Source: Iris pallida (lineage: Eukaryota; Streptophyta; Magnoliopsida; Asparagales; Iridaceae). Taken from it: a stretch of DNA of 64,000 bases. This document shows positions 26,105-38,815 of this stretch, piece by piece (the first letter of the stretch is position 1; each line of letters begins with the position of its first letter). The stretch is taken from assembly GCA_029216955.1 (NCBI GenBank), contig JANAVB010044018.1, forward strand, positions 3,071,359 through 3,135,358, in the 5' to 3' direction. The notes below the pieces were generated by a model, which ran no database searches, was not told the origin of the DNA, and saw only the letters and a list, made by a program, of their open reading frames with translations. A program made the translations under genes and the position numbers.

Positions 26105-26793
26105 TCAACGAAATCTAGTCCCGTAGAATCCCACACTCCCGCGAAGCGATGCTTTCGATTCGCGACTAAGTCGCCTGGTTTGTCGGAGCACACGTCGTAT
26201 CACTAAAAGCTACTGAAATTTATCATTAAAAGAACTAATTTTTCCTAATATTTAAAATCTATTTTCTTGTCGTTCATTCGATGAAATCGAATTCTACGAG
26301 AAGGGTTTTAATATCGTATATATTGCCTAAAAATTCTTTTAAATAAAATTTTGAAATTGTCGACGAATTGGCGAGGAATCGCCTTCTAAGTTAGGGTAGG
26401 AGACTATTTTATACCCTGTTTATGTACTTAATTTTTCATCGACTTTGAGTCAATTTTTTGAGCGATCTACGGATGTTACTTACAAACTACCTAAATAGAG
26501 TTGAAGCGGTTTAGGTTAGGGACGTACCCGAGAAAACGGCTCGGAGAACGGTCGAACGTGGTAGCATAAAATATGTCACAAAATCGGATTTGCATGCTGG
26601 CTCTACTCTGTTGTGGCGCCGGTTGCAGGCGCTACGATTGCTGTTTCGGCATGCTCCGGCGTTCGTCGTCGGTCGAGGGCTGCGCGCGGCTGTTGAGAAC
26701 GCACGGGGGTCGTGGGGATCAACTGATTATAGGATTGATGTTGGGTAGAGGTCGACAAGGAGTTTCAAAATTTTTTGGGTTTGTTCGAACTCA

Positions 26794-26795
<2 letters not shown>

Positions 26796-26872
<77 letters not shown>
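26796..26872. repeat. (AT)n microsatellite
   Basis: Pure AT dinucleotides just upstream (LTR sense) of the GC-rich start region of the element G LTR, where the TATA box lies in element A. Confidence 0.95.
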
Positions 26873-26875
<3 letters not shown>

Positions 26876-27286
26876 TGACTACGGTTTTTGAATTAAACTC
26901 AAATTTCCAATCCTTACCGACTCTGGGTTGCTGGGATTTGAATCTTTGATTCAATTTTGGATATGGCAAACATTAAATTCAAGATTTAAAAAAAATTCTC
27001 GAAGGAATGCCCTAGGATTTCTAACTGGTGGTAGGGGTTTGTTTATCTGACAAGATATTCCACATCTCGTGAGATTTTGAGAGGTTTTTTTCTTATAAAT
27101 ACATCTATGTATTTATATATACACACACATATATACAAAAATTCCCAAAAATTATTCTAAAAATCATAAATACTTTCTAGTTAAATAATTAGATATTATG
27201 CACAAGTTTTTTTAATACCTAATTTAGCAAGTTCTTTCTACTTGTGCTATTAATAGGAAAAAAATAATCAATACTATTTACAAGTT

Positions 27287-27423
<137 letters not shown>

Positions 27424-27648
27424 AATATTTTGCTAAAAATATAAATAAATAAAATTCCTAACATTCCTAAAAATAATTTCTAACATATTTGGAAAATATT
27501 GCGTACAACTATTACCTATTATGAATATAACATGACTATTAAATATATGTTAAATCAAATACAATATATTGACAATCCAAATACTGTAATTTGAAAATAA
27601 ACTTAATAATAATAACAATAAAAAATCTTAAAAAATTTGGGGTTTACA

Positions 27649-30600
27649 TCCTACCCAACTTATAAATATTTCGTCTTCAAAATTAAAAATGAAACCAATA
27701 TCCAAGAACAACGAGATTAAATACAAAGGGAGGACAGGTCCGTCAAATCGTAATTTGGCTTCCGAAATGATGGAGGAGCTGGTAGTTATAAAAGGAATCT
27801 AAATTGACGCCATATTCTACAAGATAGGGTATTCTTGGTTCAAGGCCCTTCCCAGCTTATAAAAGTTGGCTAACCGTGAGAATCGTCTCTACAAGACCTC
27901 TGAGAAGGATAATTTCTAGGGAGAGGTACGAGAATATTGGATATTTCTTATCGCAGTCTCGAATTTTAAGTGAGCCTAGATATTGTCAGGGCATTCTTGG
28001 TCGATAACTTCTATATGAGGATTATTATAATCTAACATCATTTCCATCGGCCATGCTTTCAACAAGATTATGGGAATCTCTTGTTCGAATATAACTAGAA
28101 CATGTTGGTTCAAAGAAATTTCAGTCTTCGCCTAGCATAGGTAACTAAGAGATGAGAGTCCATAATAATACAAACCTTGCTAAAGATTTTGCTTAGGTAA
28201 GGGTCTGGAATCTTTAAGTCATAGTGTCTAGTGTGTGCCGGTTGGTGTTTGGTGTTGTATAGGAAGTATGTGCTTGCTTGGGTGGAATGCATACGTCATA
28301 TGGGTGATGTGTCTTCCATGGATCATTGGTATTCAATTTAGTTAAGGGAATGGGTCGATATTTGCATGGTTAAAATCAAATGGAACAAAAATAGGCATTT
28401 ATGGTTTGTTCTAAGAAAATATGTCATACGTTTGGTGTACTTGAAATGGAGCACAGGAAGGTGTGTTTGTGTGGGACATGTATGTCATGTGTGCAGCTTG
28501 ACTGGTCTAGTTCGTTAGTGTAAACTTTGTTGGAAGGAAAAAGTTTGTATTGTTCTCTAAATATTAAAGTCACGGTCGAGGGTATCAAATAATACAGATA
28601 GGAGTGGACGTTTATGAACCACTGGTTTAGTAGATCAATTAGACCAATCTATCCCAATCATTTGCTAATTCTTAGAGGGGCTTGCCTATACACTTCGGGA
28701 ATTTTGTTCTTGAAATTGAAACTAAGACACGATTCTATGATGGAACAGAATTTGAAGAATCAAGGTTGCGATCCTTTATCGCAGTTATCTAATGCACGAG
28801 CAAAGGGATATTAAAGGCAATACGAATCGTATCGCAACTCCCAACATATGGATGAATTATCACGAATGGCATCCCATTCTAAGTGATAGAGTACACTAAG
28901 TTTGAGGTTCTACCCAACCAACATAAATTGGTTAACCATGGAAAGCACAGTAATAGGATTTCTAAGAAAGTCAAATTTTAAGGAGGTGTATAAGAATATG
29001 AGGTACTTCTGATCATAGTCACAGACTCTATAGGAAGACTAGGTATTACTTGTTTACCATTGCTCATATATTGACCATGTTTCATCAAGGCAATAGAAGA
29101 GGTCTTGGTTGGGAATAACTGAAAACAAGTTGGTACAACGGGATTCCATTCATTGCCTAATATAGGCTACAAAGATATACGGTTAAGGGATTTATGAAAG
29201 GAGGTTTAGTGGACCAGGAGGTGGGGACTACATAATAGGTGTAGGGACCTATTTTGTACTTTGGTTTTATAGTCCAAATATGGCGATATTCATGGATGGA
29301 TTTAACTGGGTTTAATGGGTTCCCAAATTGGACATCAAACTTAGATTGAATAAGTATTGGGTTTTAATCTATATTGGCTGGACAAGATCTACAAAGTTAA
29401 CTTGAACCATTTTTATTAGGTTAGAATAGGTTTAACTTAAGTGGTTGGACTAATTGTCAGTCAGGTTGGTTAACTAGGTTCCATAAGCCCAAATGTGCCT
29501 TCTTTGACTTTAGTTTTTAAGTAGCACACGGGGACTCCATTGAGTGGCACACTAGTGGCATAGGCATAGTGGGCTTCGAGTAGATCACAACCATATATTG
29601 GGTCGAAAGATTTGAGTCGATGTTGGATCTCAAATTGAAGTCGGGAAGTGCATCGGTATTACGACAAGGGTTTATAGTTGGCCTTTTTAACATGAAAGTC
29701 GAACATAAAAGTAGAGTACAAGGGGACATGGTTGAGTGGGACATGATACGTCTAAATAAAGGTGGACTCGTCTAGGTCTTGCATATGGAATTTGTTGCAA
29801 GTTAACAACTAGTATTGTGCTCTGAATATCAATGTCACGGTAGAGGACATCAAATGATCTAAATAGAAAGTGGGTGTTCATGAGGCATTGATTTATCCTC
29901 CTATTGGGAATCAAGTTGTCCTAATCAATCGATAGTCCTAGTAAATCCTATAATTTAGAGGTGCTTACAACCTATAATTTCAGAAATTCTTTTCTAAAAA
30001 TTAAACTAAGACACAGTTCTATGATTAATAAAGTTAGGATAATTTCACAATATCGTATCTTGACTTTTGATTATAGAAGAATAATACACGATGTATTAGA
30101 TAACATGATACGGTAGATATGAATCAAGTTTGAAGATAGTTCCCCGATTTTGGAAAAGATGGAAAACGGTTGTGCATATATGGCTTTTATGGCCATAGGT
30201 GGTATAGCGAACTAAGGGGGACGTCATGTGTCTATCTTCCCTCAAATATGAGCACTTGTATTTTCGAAATAAGCAAGGGCGAAAAACAATAAAGAGTTTA
30301 AAGGAGAGGGGATTGAATACAACACGGGGTTCCAATGGAGATTGAATAATTCAAGGAAGGTTGTCAAGGCAGTTGCGGATGAGATCCTAGAGGGCAAGTA
30401 TATTTGTCAACTATATCTCAATCCATGTATAATAATCATATGAAGAGTGAACCAAGTGCACTAAGGTTGATCAGACCATAATACACTGATTCTAATTAGA
30501 CAATATGTTAGTGGACGTTCCCAATAAACAATATCCTGAACAAGCTCGATAAAGAATAAGCTCACAAAACTAGGCTATGATAGCAGCATCAGTCAAGATA

Positions 30601-31060
30601 GTCCGAAAATATAAGTATTCGAGATTTATGATTGAAAGAAAGTATACATAGTTCAAGTTCCTTAAGAATCTAAGCCTTGTTCGATGTTCATGCCTACACA
30701 GTTGTAATACTATCTTCTTGTCTAAGGCCTTGGTTAAGGTGAAAGGGAATGTTAGGTCGTGAGGCATTCTGTCCAACTTATAAAAATTCAACTAGTAGTG
30801 TGATTGAACAATGAAACTATACCTATTACGAGTCATCTTCCTAACCTCTATCAAGTACGAAAGAAGGATAAGATTCACAGTGGAAAAAGAACAAAGCAGA
30901 AGAAAATCAAGGTAGTCAAACGAGAGTTCAAAATTAGAATCAAGGGAGAAGATCAAGCATGTGGATGAGATTCTAGACTCTAATCCTATATGCAGGCCCG
31001 TTCGGTACAGTAACGTAACCGAAATGGCAAACTTGACCTACATGGGCCACCACAAAAATA
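27649..31060 (-). mobile_element. Element G internal region, non-coding and internally repeated
   Basis: Lies between the element G LTRs and shows no recognisable Gag or Pol. Degenerate direct repeats are visible: a block at 27845-28000 recurs at 28910-29060 and about 30740-30800 (words CCCA..TTATAAAA..TTGG and AGAATAT...TTCT). A second block at 28530-28810 recurs at 29810-30060 (GTCACGGT, GAGG.TATCAAAT, AAACTAAGACAC). The segment 30410-30600 resembles 41430-41650. The layout suits a non-autonomous LARD-like element or a core decayed beyond recognition. Confidence 0.55.
31035..31050 (-). promoter_or_regulatory. Post-LTR conserved box of element G
   Basis: Minus strand GTGGCCCATGTAGGTC, ten bases from the LTR end TGTAATGCCC at 31061. 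One base differs from the box in element A. Confidence 0.5.
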
Positions 31061-31766
31061 TGTAATGCCCAAGTCCCAAAATACGTAGGACTAGACATGT
31101 AGACATGCCAGCCATATAATAAATGTACATAAGTTGTAAAATATAGTATAACCATGATAACTAATCTCATCCATAAAATAAAAAAAATAATGATATCATA
31201 AATCAACTATGAATTATTTATTATACAAGATGTTAGGGGAGACAAATCCACTACCAACCATTTTAAATGAGAAAAAATACATAAAAAAGGAAAGAATTTA
31301 TAAAAAAATAGCTAAGGACGATCCAAGAGCAATCATCCTCTATAGAAAATGGAAGACCACGATCTTGGCTAGAATACATGTAGAAAATCATAAAAGCGCA
31401 GGCTTGAAGAAATCACCAGGTCCTCAAAGGGACGTAACAAGATACAGAAAGAACATGCCATAAAAACTGAGTATATAATATGTCAGAAAGTCACAAGTAA
31501 AAGTAAATAGTTCAAATGATAGCACGGCCCAATATCCCATCATCAAAACAATAGACAACCCCCACAACCAAACAAGGACAAGGGATAGCATACTATCCCA
31601 TGACATGACATTATCCCATGCAATAACTAGAATGGAGTACAACATGACACCAACTAAAGTCACCTAACCATTCTACTGTGATCATACAGTTAAGAACAAA
31701 CCTTCGATCGCATGGGCACTTCTGGCTATAAATAGGATCCGGTATAATATCCACTTAGGTACTAGG
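31061..31766 (-). repeat. Element G 5' LTR, partial
   Basis: Begins TGTAATGCCCAAGTCCC and tracks the start of the element A LTR (ACGTAGGACTAGACATGTAGACATGCC region, CCAGGTCCTCA, GGATCCGGTATA). It stops at ACTAGG where element C is inserted. The remainder is not found beyond element C. Confidence 0.75.
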
Positions 31767-33354
31767 TGTAGTGCCCCGTCCCTACATCGTGTCCCGTTCT
31801 CCGTCCACGGGGAGCGCGAGAAAGGAACACTGTCGCTATCGACTCGGTCGGGACCGATAGGTCGGGATCGATCGAATCGATTGAACGGGAACGGTTGAAT
31901 TAAGATCTATTCCTCGTTATGGAATGGCTTCTTCGGAACTAAGTCTCATATTCAGCGGGTTGTGCCTTAAGGATTGACTATGTGGCTGAGTCGGGAGAGA
32001 CCTCTCGTTGCTCTGCTTTTTACGCCGCTTACGATGGTTTTGGCTTTTTTTTCTGAATGCATTTTCGTGAATGTTTTCGATGGTTTTCATGGCTTGCATT
32101 TCGAACTCGCATTTCCTATCGAACTTCTTGAATAATGCAGTGTTCTAATCGGTTGCTTGTGTGATTTTAGGTAATCGCGTAGGTGACGTCTAGCACGACC
32201 AACAAGTTCTCTCGCCTGAAGTAAACTCAAGGTGAGTGGCTGACCCTTCTCTTCTCGACCCCCTTCCTTGGTAAATCGATAATGTTGTTACGAATGAAAG
32301 GATAAATGCAAGGGCACAAACACAGGAAAATGATTAAATTTTCAAAGAGAATGTAGGCTATGTCATAATAACTAAAAGAAAAATATGTCTTTGCACGATT
32401 ATGGACAACTTGTCGACAAGGCGATACTTTCCTCGAGCGGCAACCCGGGGTCACGGGACGGTTTCAGCCTAGGAGGAAACAGGGTATAGTCGTGCATAAG
32501 GTTTCAGCACAGGTTAAGCGGGGACTTGCAACGGAGCTAGCTACTTGCGTTGAAAGGACCCCGATTAACAAAGCTATAAGTCCATGATGGCTTGTGATGC
32601 CAGTGACCAATCACACGTGATATTGCACTTGGTATAAAAATGATAACAATTGACAGGAAAGAACATGGTAAGTTTCATAAGGCGCGGCGCAGTCCGCCGC
32701 GGGTAAGTTTTAACGTAAATTTCATTGCTTGGCATATGCTTGTTGAAATTCATTAGGATGGTTAGAAATATTCATACATTAAGTCTTATAAACTCTTCAA
32801 CCAAATAAGAGCTTGGAACTTAAATACCCACGCACCAGTACAAAGTGTAATATACTGATCCTCGCTCTCTACGCAGGTACCCCGAACCACGAATGGCGTG
32901 CCGCTTAAATTTCAAGGCGGCATGGACACTTTTGAAGCCTCATCCGTGTAAAGGCTTGTTTCTGAATTCCTTTTGAAGACTTCGTACTCAGTACAAAAGA
33001 AGACAAATGGCGACTCGACTTCCCTTGATCGCAGGTAGAAAGTTTAACTATTTTGCTTGTAAAAAGGGGGATGTATTGTATGGAACGACTATTTCATTAG
33101 CGTTCATTTTGTGAGTTGAGTCATGTTGTAGCCCGTGCAGCAATGATTGTAATGGAGTCAATGTAAATGAAGTTCTATTATCAATAAAAAGTTTACTTCT
33201 ATTTCAAATGTGTCAATTAATTATATCTGCATACTCTAACTTGATGTTGTGTTTCGGATAACCTTATGACTATGCCTTGTGCTATCGCAACTTAGGTTCA
33301 CACGGCATCACGCCCGGGGGACGACTATCGATTCTATGGAATCGGGACGTGACA
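31767..33354 (+). repeat. Element C 5' LTR
   Basis: 1588 bp from TGTAGTGCCCCGTCC to ATCGGGACGTGACA. Its first 570 bases recur at 38245-38815. It contains a strong splice-donor-like CTCAAG|GTGAGTGG at 32226-32239, conserved in the 3' LTR, and a polyadenylation-like CAATAAAAAG near 33183. Confidence 0.92.
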
Positions 33355-33357
33355 TAA

Positions 33358-33372
33358 TGGTATCAGAGCACG
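33358..33372 (+). promoter_or_regulatory. Primer-binding site (initiator tRNA-Met type)
   Basis: TGGTATCAGAGCACG three bases after the LTR end, the standard chromovirus site complementary to the 3' end of plant initiator tRNA-Met. Confidence 0.9.
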
Positions 33373-33497
33373 GCTTTACATCCTTTGGCCTCGCGTCTAG
33401 AGTTTCAAACCTTTGACCTCGTATCGATGAGATAAGTTGTTACATACAATGAGTCTGTAATAAATTATGACTGATGTATTTGCCTTCGTATTGCAGA

Positions 33498-34720
33498 AGT
33501 ACCGAAATCCACGACCGAGCAAGAGCAGAGCGGTTCTAGCGGCTCTAGTAGTTCGCGTCGTTCGTGGGCCGGACCTTCTACCAGTACCATCGAAAGGATG
33601 TTGCGCATGATGGAGGCGCAGCAAAAATAGTCCGAGAACCGACATGTTCAGACAGAGGCACGACAGGCCCAGTTCGAAGCTCTCTTCGACGCACAAGCTA
33701 AGCTGCAACAAAAGCAACTAGATACTCTGCAGAAGATCGTCCAAACGATTGTGGCCAACAAAAATTTTGCGACTGCACCTGCCGTCACCGCACCTACTGT
33801 CACCGTGTCGACGGTCCAACCTATTGAAGTCGACACGGAGGAACCCGAGCGTCAACCAACGGCACCGAAAAAGTATAACTTTGAAGTGTCAGAGTTCAAG
33901 AAAGCGTGCCGCACTTCCTTCAGCGGTACCGAAGGCCCTTCCATGGCAATCGACTGGTTAGAAGAGCTGGAAGACCACTTCGAGCTCCTCGACATTGAAG
34001 AATCAAAGCAAGTCACCTGCGCACAACTTCAACTATGGTTGAACACGTACAACTGGTGGGCCATGCACAAGCGAGCGATCCGATGCGACAACAACACAAC
34101 GCTGATCTCTTGGGCCACGTTCCGTAAAGCTTTTGAAGTCGAGTACCTTCCGTCAGCCGTTTATCAAGCGAAGGAGAATGAATTCATGCAATTGAGGCAA
34201 GGGAACCGAACAGTAGAACAGTACGCCGCAGAATTCAACAAGTTGTCCAAATTTGCTAGTGCATTTCTGTCTACAGAGGAGTGTCGTGTGCGACGGTTCG
34301 AAATGGGTCTACGATGCTCTATCGGTGTGCATGTCGGGGTCCCGGAGTATAAGACCACGGGCGAGGCTATGAATCATGCTCTTCGTCTTGAGAGCGAATA
34401 CCCTTCCGTTGTTGCCGACGTTGTGCGTCACTCCAATCACAAACGTCCTAGATATACGGGAGACAACAATTACGCATCAAAGCATCCGAACCACGATGGT
34501 TACCAGGGACATAACCTATCATCGCGATGTGCCAAGTACCTTTCCTTAGGGCATGAGACGAGCAAGTGCTTTGTCCTCGAAGGGGGATGCTTCATTTGCG
34601 GACAGAAGGGTCACCAAAAGTGAGATTGCATGGCCCGTAGACCAAATCATCTCAACACACCACCACAACAACACCGTCAAGAAAACCGAGGACAGCCGCC
34701 CCGGCCTCCTTCACCCACTG
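33498..34720 (+). pseudogene. Element C Gag
   Basis: Capsid protein of element C. The frame is open from about 33470 without a clear ATG before MLRMMEAQQ (33598). It has a TAG at about 33628, then a coiled-coil-like Q-rich stretch, the Gag core (AIDWLEELEDHFELLD, WATFRKAFEVEYLP, LRQGNRTVEQYAAEFNKLS) and a zinc knuckle FICGQKGHQK interrupted by TGA at 34621 just before its final DC. Both stops fit single transitions from CAG and CGA. Proline-rich sequence follows into protease. Confidence 0.85.
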
Positions 34721-36660
34721 AACCCGTACCGCAAAATGGCCAAGACCGTCGCCCCAACACTCAGTGCCGCGTCTATGCCATGACTCAAGACGAAGCACTG
34801 GCATCAGATACAGTAGTGTCAGGTATACTAAATTTCAATATTGTGCCTGCTCAATGTTATTTGATTCAGGCGCTTCGTATAGTTTTATATCGGCGGACTT
34901 TGCCGTCGAGCACAAATTTCCTTTAATATCATTAGATCTCGACCTTAGCGTAAGTACACCTTCGGGCACACCAATACTCACAAACTTAGCCTACGTCGAT
35001 GGGATTATCTGTATTGGCGGTCAAAAGATGGGTCTTGACGTGATAGTTCTAGACATGAAGAACTTTGACATCATTCTGGGAATGGATTGGCTCGGGCCGT
35101 GCAACGCAACCATAGACTATGCCGGAAAGACGGTCACCTTTCATATACCAGGAGTGCCTAAATTCTGTTTTTCGTGTGGTGAGGCATCGTCGACCTGCAT
35201 GCTGATCCCGGTAATTTTTGCTCGAAGGATGCTGCATTCTTGGTGCGAAGGCTATTTGGCGTCCGTCCGAGACATGCGACAGGATGGCATAAATGCGGGT
35301 AAGACCGACGTTGTGGCAGAATTTCCCGACGTGTTCCCTGACAAGCTGCCCGGCATGCCCTCCGACCGAAAAATCGAGTTCAGCATCGATACATTCCCCG
35401 ATACTCGACCAATTTCCAAGGCCCCGTACAGAATGGCCCCCGTCGAGCTGAAAGAACTCAAGGTCCAGTTACAAGAGTTACTCGACAGAGGATTTATTCG
35501 GCCTAGTGTTTCACCGTGTGGAGCGCCCATGTTGTTCGTGAAGAAAAAGGATGGGTCCATGCGTCTGTGCATCGATTATCGAAAGCTGAACAAGGCCACC
35601 ATCCGGAAGAAGTACCCATTGCCCCGTATAGACGACTTATTCGATCAGCTGCAAGGCGCCTCGATATTTTCGAAGATTGATCTCCGTTCGAGATATCATC
35701 AACTCAAGATCAAGTCAGACGATGTGCAAAAGTCAGCCTTTCGCACTCGGTACGACCACTACGAGTTCCTGGTGATGCCATTCGGTCTGACGAACGCCCC
35801 TACCGCCTTCATGGATCTAATGAATCGGGTATTTCGACCCTTTTTTGATAAATTTGTGGTAGTCTTTATTAACGATATTCTCGTCTACTCGAAGGACAGG
35901 GCGCAGCATGCAGAACATCTACGGGCCTTGCTCTAGACACTTTGAGAGAATGAGTTGTATGCAAAGCAGAGTAAGTACAAATTTTTGCTAAGCAGCGTAT
36001 CCTTTCTTGGTCACATCATTTCGTCCGAAGGCATTGCAGTCGATCCGAAGAAAGTGGAAGTTGTTGCTGATTGGAAGCGTCTTGTGTCTGCTAGTGAGAT
36101 TCGATGCTTTCTTAGTTTGGCGGGATACTATCGACGCTTCATGAAGGACTTCACGAAGATTGCATCGCCATTGACTCGCCTCACTCAAAAGGGAGTCGTG
36201 TATGAGTGGTTGGATGACTGTGAAGCTTCCTTCCAGGAGCTAAAACAGCGACTAATTTTGACACCTATACTCGTACTACTAGATGGGCCAGAGGGTTTTC
36301 AGATATTCAGCGATGCTTCAAGCCAGGGCTTGGGATGTGTGCTCATGTAGCGAAACAAGGTGATATCCTTCGCCTCCAGACAGTTGAAGCCGTACGAGAA
36401 GAACTATCCGACGCACGACTTGGAGTTAGCGGCGATTGTGTTCGCGTTAAAATTATGGCGTCACTATCTATATGGCGTGGCATACGCGATCTATACCGAC
36501 CACAAGAGCCTCAAGTATCTCTTCACCTAGAAGGAATTGAACTTGCGACAGAGGCGCTGGCTCGAACCGATCAAAGACTATGACTTGACGATCGACTACA
36601 CTCCGGGGAAGGAAAATGTTGTGGTGGACGCTCTGAGTCAAAAATATCTTGCCTCGCTAT
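34721..36660 (+). pseudogene. Element C protease-RT-RNase H, catalytic Asp changed
   Basis: Protease has [10 protein letters not shown] after a one-base frameshift near 34855, and [11 protein letters not shown] shows [43 protein letters not shown] and [11 protein letters not shown]. The active-site strand reads [11 protein letters not shown] instead of FIDD (codon AAC at 35871). Stops follow at about 35934 and 35946, then SFLGHIISSEG and the RT connection. RNase H shows FSDASSQGLG, a [24 protein letters not shown] and [10 protein letters not shown], a second TAG, then LNLRQRRWLEPIKDYDL. After the protease shift the whole region stays in one frame. Confidence 0.92.
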
Positions 36661-38165
36661 CCATCAACCACAGACTACTACAAGATCTAGAAGAAATGGG
36701 TATCAACCTCCGGGTTCGATTCAGGGATGTACGGTTGGCGCAGCTGCAGTTAGAGCCGAGTTTGCTGGAAAAGATCATGACCGCTCAGAAGGATGATCCG
36801 TACCTGAAGAAAATATGCAAGCGAATTTCAACAGGTAGTGCGACCGACTTTACAGAAGATAAGACCGACGTGCTGAGATTGAATGGCCGACTATGTGTTC
36901 CAGATGATTCAGAACTACGAAAGAAGATAATGTCGGAGGCACATTATGCGAAATATACCTTGCATCCAGGCAGTACCAAGATGTATAAGGACCTCCGCAC
37001 GACCTTCTGGTGGCACGGAATGAAGAGAGATGTGGCGCTCTTCGTGTCACAATGCATGGCCTGTCAGCAGGTGAAAGCTGAGCATCAGTGACCGGGCGGG
37101 GGGATGCAGAACCTTGCTATTCCAGATTGGAAATAGGATCACGTCACTATGGACTTTATTGTTGGCCTGTCGAAGACACCACGGAAGAACGACGCCATTT
37201 GGGTCATCGTCGATCGATTAACCAAGTCAGCGCACTTTATTGCCATCAAAGTTACTTGGAGCGTTGATCGCCTAGCGCAGATTTATTTTGACGAGATAGT
37301 ACGGCTGCACAGAGTTCCAGTATCCATCGTCTCTGATCGGGATTCACGGTTCATGTCGCGATTCTGGAGTAGCCTTCAGTCGGCGCTGGGTACCAAGTTG
37401 CAGTTCAGTTCAGCTTACCATCCTCAGACTGACGGCCAAACGGAGCACCTTAATCAGATTCTCGAAGACATGCTACGACTCTGCACAATTGACTTCAAAT
37501 AAAGCTGGGACGTCCACCTACCGCTGGCATAATTTGTATACAACAATAGCTACCAGTCCTGCATCCAAATGGCGCCGTATGAAGCTTTGTACTGCCGGAA
37601 GTGCAGATCGCCCATTTCTTGGGATGAAGTCGGGGAACGGCAGATACTCGGCCCAGAGCTGGTAGAACAGACTGTAGAAAAGGTCAAGCTAATTCGGAAA
37701 AGGCTGAAGATTACACAGAGTCGGCAAAAGAGCTACGCCGACACCAATCGAAGACCGCTTGAGTTCCAGGTGGGCGATCACGTGTTCCTGAAGGTGTCGC
37801 CCATGCGAGGAGTTACTCGGTTCGGCACGAAGGGAAAGTAGAGTCCGAGATTTGTTGGGCCGTTTGAAATACTCGAGCAGGTCACCCCAGTGGCCTATAA
37901 AATTGCCCTACCGCCAGCGCTTGAAGGTGTGCATAATGTCTTCCACGTCTTTTAATTGCGAAAGTACGTGCACGACCCTAGCCACGTGGTGGATTTTGGC
38001 CAGCTGAAGCTGAAGTCCGACTTATCCTACCTTGAAGAGACAGTTCAAATCTTAGAACGCAAGGATAAGGTGCTGCAGAATCGAGCGATCCCTCTTGTTC
38101 GCGCACTTTGGAGGAACCATGCGGCGGAAGAGTCGACATGGGAACTCGAGTCAGAGATGAAGTAA
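36661..38165 (+). pseudogene. Element C integrase with chromodomain
   Basis: Integrase H2C2 zinc region (HYAKYTLHPGSTKMYKDL, CMACQQVKAEHQ), then two stops, then the catalytic core beginning MDFIVGLSKTPRKNDAIWV with Asp in VDRLTKSAHF, SDRDSRFMSRF, and DGQTEHLNQILEDML holding the Glu. More stops occur at 37501 and 37533. The C-terminal part has [27 protein letters not shown] and LRKYVHDPSHVVDF. A short chromodomain-like tail (IPLVRALWRNHAAEESTWE) ends at 38165. One frame throughout, with about six nonsense codons. The chromodomain would direct integration to heterochromatin. Confidence 0.9.
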
Positions 38166-38244
38166 AAGTTTCCTTCATTATTTTCATAGAGGTAGGTTCT
38201 GTTCTTAAGTTTCGAGGAAGAAACTTTTTCTTAGTTGATTATGG

Positions 38245-38815
38245 TGTAGTGCCCCATCCCTACATCGTGCCCCGTTCTCCGTCCATGGGGTGCGCGAGAA
38301 AGGAATACTGTCGCTATCGACTCGGTCGGGATCGATCGAATCGATTGAACGGGAAAGGTTGAATTAAGATCCATTCCTCGTTATGGAATGACTTCTTCAG
38401 AACCATGTCCCATATTCAGAGGTTGCGCCTCAAGGATTGACTCTGCGGCTGAGTCGGGAGAGCCCACCCGTTGCTCTGTTTTTTACGCCGCTTGCGTTGG
38501 TTTTGGCTTTGTTTTCTGAATGCATTTTCGTGAATGTTTTCGATGGTTTTCAAGGCTTGTATTTCGAACTCGTATTTCCTATTGAACTTCTTGAATAATG
38601 TAGTATTCTAATCGGTTGCTTGTGCGATTTCAGGTAATCGCGTAGGCGACATCTAGCGCGACCAACAAGTTCTCTCGCCTGAATTAAACTCAAGGTGAGT
38701 GGCTGACCCTTCTCTTCTCGACCACCTTCCTAGGTAAATCGATAATGTTATTGCGAATGAAAGGATAAATGCAAGGGCACAAATACGGGAAAATGATTAA
38801 ATTTTCAAAGAGAAT
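38245..38815 (+). repeat. Element C 3' LTR, truncated
   Basis: TGTAGTGCCCCATCCC to TTTCAAAGAGAAT, matching 31767-32353 with scattered substitutions and small deletions. A purine-rich GAGGAAGAAAC lies 30 bases upstream. Beyond 38815 the sequence belongs to another LTR family. Confidence 0.9.

Larger units (their letters stand above)
31767..38815 (+). mobile_element. Element C: chromovirus-type LTR retrotransposon
   Basis: Plus-strand element with a full 5' LTR (31767-33354), tRNA-iMet PBS, Gag, protease, RT, RNase H, integrase and chromodomain, and a 3' LTR cut at 38815 where unrelated LTR sequence begins. Protein regions read largely in one frame with many nonsense codons and one clear frameshift in protease. 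Inserted in the element G 5' LTR. The right target duplication is lost with the 3' LTR end. Confidence 0.92.

Noticed and set aside
33005..33030. ATGGCGACTCGACTTCCC as a second Tat-type primer-binding site
   Set aside because: It lies inside the element C 5' LTR upstream of the true LTR end and iMet PBS; the resemblance is partial.
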